NCBI GenBank assembly: GCA_024642765.1 | Contig: JAHEAM010000085.1 | Coordinates: 1 to 10,879 of the forward strand | Direction: 5' to 3' | Source: Planctomycetaceae bacterium | GTDB taxonomy: Bacteria; Planctomycetota; Planctomycetia; Pirellulales; Pirellulaceae | DNA: 10,879 nucleotides | Position numbers and translations under genes: made by a program | Shown here: piece after piece, positions 7,807 through 10,879 of the stretch | How the letters are laid out: every line of letters starts with the position of its first letter | Position numbering within the stretch: the first letter of the stretch is position 1 | Notes under the pieces: generated by a model | What the model was told of the DNA's origin: nothing | The model's input: the letters and a program-made list of their open reading frames with translations, nothing else | Databases searched by the model: none

Positions 7807-8373
7807 ATGAACGACGTTACGAGTATTTTGAAAGCTATCCAACAGGGGGAGCAGGCTGCGTCGGAGCAGCTTCTGCCATTGGTCTATGATGAGCTTCGAC
7901 GATTGGCTCAAGCACGAATGGCCCATGAACCCTCTGAGCACACAATGCAACCGACTGCGTTGGTGCATGAGGCCTATATTCGTCTAGTTGACACAAAAAA
8001 CCCGCAGACATGGAATAGCAAGGGGCATTTTTTTGCAGCGGCGGCTAACGCCATGCGACGGATTCTGATAGAAAACGCGCGCCAAAAGAAAAGCTTGCGT
8101 CGCGGCGGAGATCGAAGGCGGGTTGATGTGGAGAAAATTGATTTCGAGGACCCCAACGATGCAACTTTTTTGACCGCGCTCGACGCGTCTCTAGAACAAC
8201 TTGCCGAAGAGAGTCCGATCGTTGCCCAAGTTGTTAATCTGCGTTTTTTCGCTGGCTTGTCAATTGAGCAAGCCTCTGAAGTTTTGGATATTTCTGTGCG
8301 CACGGTCAACCGGCATTGGTCGTTCGCCAAGGCCTGGTTGTATTCGCGACTCGTGGACATGAACGATAACTAG
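7807..8373 (+). CDS. ECF-family RNA polymerase sigma factor (planctomycete group, Sigma70_ECF)
   Basis: Directs RNA polymerase to a dedicated set of promoters. The 188-residue chain has a sigma region 2 (about residues 10-95, with LLPLVYDELRRLAQARM, QPTALVHEAYIRL and FFAAAANAMRRILIENAR) and a sigma region 4 (about 128-182), with the helix-turn-helix around 151-174 (LSIEQASEVLDISVRTVNRHW). These segments match the TIGR02999/Sigma70_ECF (X6) type that is abundant in planctomycetes. I chose ATG 7807 over the in-frame ATG 7783, because family members start with a short MxDVT-like N-terminus. No clear Shine-Dalgarno is seen. No anti-sigma gene is adjacent; instead a Ser/Thr kinase follows after 100 bp, so control by phosphorylation is the likely scheme. 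Target promoters are unknown; self-regulation is common for ECF factors. Confidence 0.93.
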   Translation: MNDVTSILKAIQQGEQAASEQLLPLVYDELRRLAQARMAHEPSEHTMQPTALVHEAYIRLVDTKNPQTWNSKGHFFAAAANAMRRILIENARQKKSLRRGGDRRRVDVEKIDFEDPNDATFLTALDASLEQLAEESPIVAQVVNLRFFAGLSIEQASEVLDISVRTVNRHWSFAKAWLYSRLVDMNDN

Positions 8374-8439
8374 CCAAGGCAATGCGACTGAAAAATGCAA
8401 TGCAAGGTGCGATGGCGGTTGCGGAATAGAACTGGCGCC

Positions 8440-8452
8440 GATTTGTCAAATC
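8440..8452. repeat. Perfect 6-1-6 palindrome between the sigma factor and kinase genes
   Basis: GATTTG and CAAATC flank a single T. It directly follows the self-complementary GGCGCC at 8434-8439 and comes before the inverted repeat at 8458-8471. It could be an operator of a separate kinase promoter, or part of a leader structure. Confidence 0.45.
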
Positions 8453-8457
8453 AATCC

Positions 8458-8471
8458 TCAATTAAAATTGA
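8458..8471. repeat. AT-rich inverted repeat touching the kinase start
   Basis: TCAATT and AATTGA flank AA; the repeat ends two bases before ATG 8474. There is no Shine-Dalgarno in this stretch. A site here could block transcription or ribosome access, though the A/T-rich arms make RNA pairing weak. Confidence 0.4.
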
Positions 8472-8473
8472 AC

Positions 8474-10159
8474 ATGCCAAAAGCTAACGCCAACGTAAAA
8501 GACATTTTCCATGCGGCACTAGAAATCGCTGCGGCAGATGAACGAAGCAATTTTCTTGACCAGGCTTGTTCCGACGATACAAAGTTGCGTGCCCAAGTCG
8601 CAGTTTTGTTAGAATCCTACAAGCAGGCTGGAAATTTCCTTGAGCAATGTCCGGAAATGCTTTTGGTCGACTTGTCGGCAACAACAGACTATGCCGCAAC
8701 CCGACCGCCCCGTCGAATCGAACGGCCGAATTTTCCGGTTGATGAATTGCTCCCACGCCAGGTTAGTGATTATGAACTGCTGGAAAAAATTGCCCACGGT
8801 GGTATGGGCGTTGTTTACCGAGCTCGGCAGATAAGCTTGAACCGAATAGTAGCTATCAAGATGATCTTGTCAGGCCAGCTTGCTGGGCAGGATGAAGTGA
8901 AGCGATTCTATATCGAAGCCGAAGCGGCCGGTAAACTCGATCATGCAGGAATTGTCTCTGTGTTTGACGTCGGATGTTTCGAAGAGCAACATTACTATTC
9001 GATGGCATTTGTTGACGGAAAAAGCCTCGCCGCGAGAATCAAGGAAGGAGTAATGGCACCGCGCGAGGCGGCCATGTTAGCAAAAAAAATTGCTGACGCC
9101 ATTCAGGCCGCCCATGATCAAGGCATCGTTCATCGTGATTTGAAACCTGGCAACGTGCTGTTAGACAGTCGAGGAGAGCCTCGAATAACTGACTTTGGAC
9201 TTGCCAAACGTGTCGAAGGTGACAGCAATCTGACGACGACGGGAATGGTGTTAGGTACACCGAGTTACATGCCGCCCGAACAGGCTGCTGGTAAAGAAAT
9301 CGACGCTGCGGCGGACGTCTACTCTTTGGGCGCAATTTTGTATGCGATGTTGACAGGGCGCCCTCCTTTTGAAGGAAAGTCACAGTTGGAAACCCTCATG
9401 CGGGTCCTGCAAGAAGAGCCGACCATTCCTCGGCAGCTTGACCGGAATATCCCTAAGGACCTAGAGGCCATCTGCTTGAAGTGCCTCGAAAAAAATGCAG
9501 CCGACCGTTACCTGACCGCTACCGACCTATCCGAAGACCTGCAACGATTTTTAGCTGGCGAGCCTATTCGAGCTAGAAACGATTGGAGACGTCGTATCCG
9601 TAAATGGACAATTCGCGAACCTGTCCTGGCTGCCCATTTGGCAGTTACCATGGTCTTGGTGGCTATCCTCGCTTTTAATTATTGGATTTGGCAGGAGAAC
9701 GGCATAGGCAAGGAATACAATTTTCGCTTGTTGTTGGGGACCATTCGAATTCTTTTGGGATGGGCATTGGTCGTAATGATTTTCCAAAAGGCTCAAAACG
9801 TTTTCCAAACCAAGTCAGTCATTCCGTTCTCATGGGCTGCGATCAATCCGATTTTTATGACGATCGCGTTACGCTGGAATGGACGCATTGGGGAGGGCGA
9901 GCCGCTCGCATGGTTGATGTCGCTTTACTTTCTGTTAATTGTGACCAGCTGTTTCTTTCGACGTGCGGAACTGGTCGTGATTACGACGATCTTTTCGTTA
10001 TGTGGGTACGGCGTTTTGGTAAACCTTTATTTTGAAGAATCGGTCCAGCATTACCCGAGTTATCTCGTGATTTTCGGCTTCAATTTGGCCGTGGTTGGTT
10101 TCCTGTTGGGGCTGCTAACGCTACGGATGAAGCGATTGGCCGAACAAAACTCGACCTAG
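8474..10159 (+). CDS. Hanks-type Ser/Thr protein kinase with six-helix membrane domain
   Basis: A cytoplasmic Ser/Thr kinase anchored in the membrane, likely phosphorylating the sigma factor or other regulators. Of 561 residues, about 1-60 form the leader typical of planctomycete kinases (FLDQACSDD...LRAQVAVLLESY). The kinase domain spans about 100-362: glycine loop AHGGMGVVYRA (first glycine replaced by Ala, a common variant), VAIK with Lys129, HRDLKPGN with catalytic Asp222, DFGLAK with Asp240, and GTPSYMPPEQ at 261-270. All catalytic residues are present, so it should be active. Six hydrophobic segments follow at about 384-405, 418-437, 450-466, 477-495, 499-519 and 529-550, with a short basic tail. 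There is no PASTA, WD40 or TPR sensor; the membrane part itself must sense any signal. I chose ATG 8474 over the TTG at 8468. It follows the sigma factor on the same strand after 100 bp. Confidence 0.95.
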   Translation: MPKANANVKDIFHAALEIAAADERSNFLDQACSDDTKLRAQVAVLLESYKQAGNFLEQCPEMLLVDLSATTDYAATRPPRRIERPNFPVDELLPRQVSDYELLEKIAHGGMGVVYRARQISLNRIVAIKMILSGQLAGQDEVKRFYIEAEAAGKLDHAGIVSVFDVGCFEEQHYYSMAFVDGKSLAARIKEGVMAPREAAMLAKKIADAIQAAHDQGIVHRDLKPGNVLLDSRGEPRITDFGLAKRVEGDSNLTTTGMVLGTPSYMPPEQAAGKEIDAAADVYSLGAILYAMLTGRPPFEGKSQLETLMRVLQEEPTIPRQLDRNIPKDLEAICLKCLEKNAADRYLTATDLSEDLQRFLAGEPIRARNDWRRRIRKWTIREPVLAAHLAVTMVLVAILAFNYWIWQENGIGKEYNFRLLLGTIRILLGWALVVMIFQKAQNVFQTKSVIPFSWAAINPIFMTIALRWNGRIGEGEPLAWLMSLYFLLIVTSCFFRRAELVVITTIFSLCGYGVLVNLYFEESVQHYPSYLVIFGFNLAVVGFLLGLLTLRMKRLAEQNST

Positions 10160-10362
10160 CAGCCAAAAAAGGTACTCGCTCAGATTCGGACCGACGTTTG
10201 TAGTACGGCTTCACCAGAATTGCAATGTATTCCGCCCAAAAGGCGATACGAAGAAACCTTAAAAACCTTTTTCCCAACAATCTGTTGTTTTTTTGTTTGT
10301 CGCTGGCACTTTGTTGGTGTTAATGACGCACTGCAAATGTCACTTCAACAAAAGCAGATATA
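10160..10362. other. Intergenic region between kinase and transporter
   Basis: About 200 bases on the plus strand with no convincing gene. It contains the terminator-like site at 10275-10294 and a short hairpin (CGCC, CAAAA, GGCG) at 10233-10245. TATAAT at 10359-10364 overlaps the transporter start codon and so cannot be its promoter. Confidence 0.5.
10275..10294 (+). terminator. Weak intrinsic terminator-like hairpin after the kinase gene
   Basis: CAACA (10275-10279) pairs with TGTTG (10283-10287) across a three-base loop and is followed at once by seven T. The layout is that of a factor-independent terminator, but the stem is short and A/T-rich, so it would be inefficient. It lies about 115 bases after the kinase stop. 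Confidence 0.35.
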
Positions 10363-10879
10363 ATGAACCTCAAACAAGCACTCGATTCCAAACCAGAGTC
10401 TGTTTTGCCCGGCGTGGAGAAAAAGGATCGGCTGTTTACCAGAGGGTTTGTCGCTCTGTTGAGCGTCTCGTTTTTTGGAGCTGCCAACGACAATATTTTG
10501 AAGCAAATTTTGATATTGATGGTCGTTACAGGAGGGCTCTGGGCCAACCGGATGGGACCCGGAACGCAGGGTTATATTTCGCTGGTGCTGACGATTCCGT
10601 TTGTGCTACTATCAGGTTATACCGGTCAACTTGCTGACAAGTTTAGCAAACGCAATGTCATTTTGTGGGTCAAGATCGCTGAAGTTCCGATTGCAATCTT
10701 TGCATTGTTGGGGTTGTATTTCGGGAGCTTTTGGTTGTCGCTGTTTGCACTTCTGCTATTGGCTGTTCAAAGTTCATTTTATGGTCCGGCGAAGTTCGGA
10801 ATTGTTCCCGACGTGGTTGACGAAAAACAACTCAGTCCGGCCAACGGGCTGCTCAACGCGACCAGCAATGTAGCGGTTA
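10363..10879 (+). CDS. MFS transporter, LplT-like (partial, N-terminal 172 codons)
   Basis: A major facilitator superfamily permease cut by the right edge. The visible part has a polar N-terminus of about 28 residues, then helices around 29-55, 70-87, 100-120 and 123-138. GYTGQLADKFSKRNVI at 85-100 is the MFS loop 2-3 signature, and AANDNILKQ (40-48) in the first helix and FYGPAKFGIVPDVV (139-152) with LSPANGLLN (157-164) match lysophospholipid transporter LplT-like proteins. In LplT relatives the transporter may be fused to acyltransferase and acyl-ACP synthetase domains (Aas); the fusion could lie beyond the window. Expected in the inner membrane, flipping lysophospholipids or a similar lipid. 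ATG 10363 gives the best start; no Shine-Dalgarno is seen. It follows the kinase on the same strand, but a weak terminator lies between. Confidence 0.88.
   Translation, partial: MNLKQALDSKPESVLPGVEKKDRLFTRGFVALLSVSFFGAANDNILKQILILMVVTGGLWANRMGPGTQGYISLVLTIPFVLLSGYTGQLADKFSKRNVILWVKIAEVPIAIFALLGLYFGSFWLSLFALLLLAVQSSFYGPAKFGIVPDVVDEKQLSPANGLLNATSNVAV

Noticed and set aside
10359..10364. Perfect TATAAT before the transporter
   Set aside because: It overlaps the ATG at 10363, so transcription from it would begin inside the gene, and no -35 element fits at the right distance.
1..10879. Mobile elements, CRISPR arrays, tRNA or rRNA genes
   Set aside because: No transposase, integrase, terminal inverted repeats, spaced repeat arrays or RNA gene structures were seen on either strand.

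Overview
The window looks like a piece of a planctomycete chromosome, probably of the Pirellulaceae or a near relative. Four things point there: a sulfatase with a CSPTR maturation motif, a group-X6-like ECF sigma factor directly followed by a membrane-anchored Hanks-type Ser/Thr kinase whose N-terminal segment is typical of planctomycetal kinases, a CxC...CPxC zinc ribbon at the start of a huge membrane protein, and moderate base composition with few strong Shine-Dalgarno sequences. The lineage is an inference from gene content; no marker gene is present.

Layout. (1) Positions 1-619, minus strand: first 206 codons of a fold-type I PLP aminotransferase, cut by the left edge. (2) 819-2195, plus: single-chain iron-sulfur L-serine ammonia-lyase, divergent from the aminotransferase across about 200 bp that hold a candidate promoter and a perfect palindrome. 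(3) 2356-3891, minus: exported type I sulfatase, convergent with the lyase. (4) 3892-4199: non-coding, with two abutting hairpins and an inverted repeat just before the sulfatase start. (5) 4200-7076, minus: 958-residue zinc-ribbon protein with roughly 25 membrane segments; 7147-7518, minus: a 123-residue single-span membrane protein just upstream and probably in the same transcript. (6) 7519-7806: divergent control region rich in TTGAG motifs, with a palindrome and a tandem repeat. (7) 7807-8373, plus: ECF sigma factor; 8474-10159, plus: Ser/Thr kinase with six predicted membrane helices, separated by 100 bp carrying stacked palindromes up to the kinase start. (8) 10363-10879, plus: start of an LplT-like MFS transporter, cut by the right edge.

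How the parts may fit. The aminotransferase and serine lyase are amino-acid metabolism genes facing away from a shared intergenic region. The sulfatase is a stand-alone carbohydrate or sulfate-ester scavenging gene. The sigma factor and kinase are a recognised planctomycete pairing in which a kinase is thought to control an ECF sigma factor that has no classical anti-sigma. The zinc-ribbon polytopic protein and its small partner lie divergently from this pair and share its control region, so they are the most interesting uncharacterised candidates here. No RNA genes, CRISPR arrays, insertion sequences or phage genes were seen. The clearest unusual theme is short perfect inverted repeats, several with 6-bp arms around one central base, in the intergenic regions.
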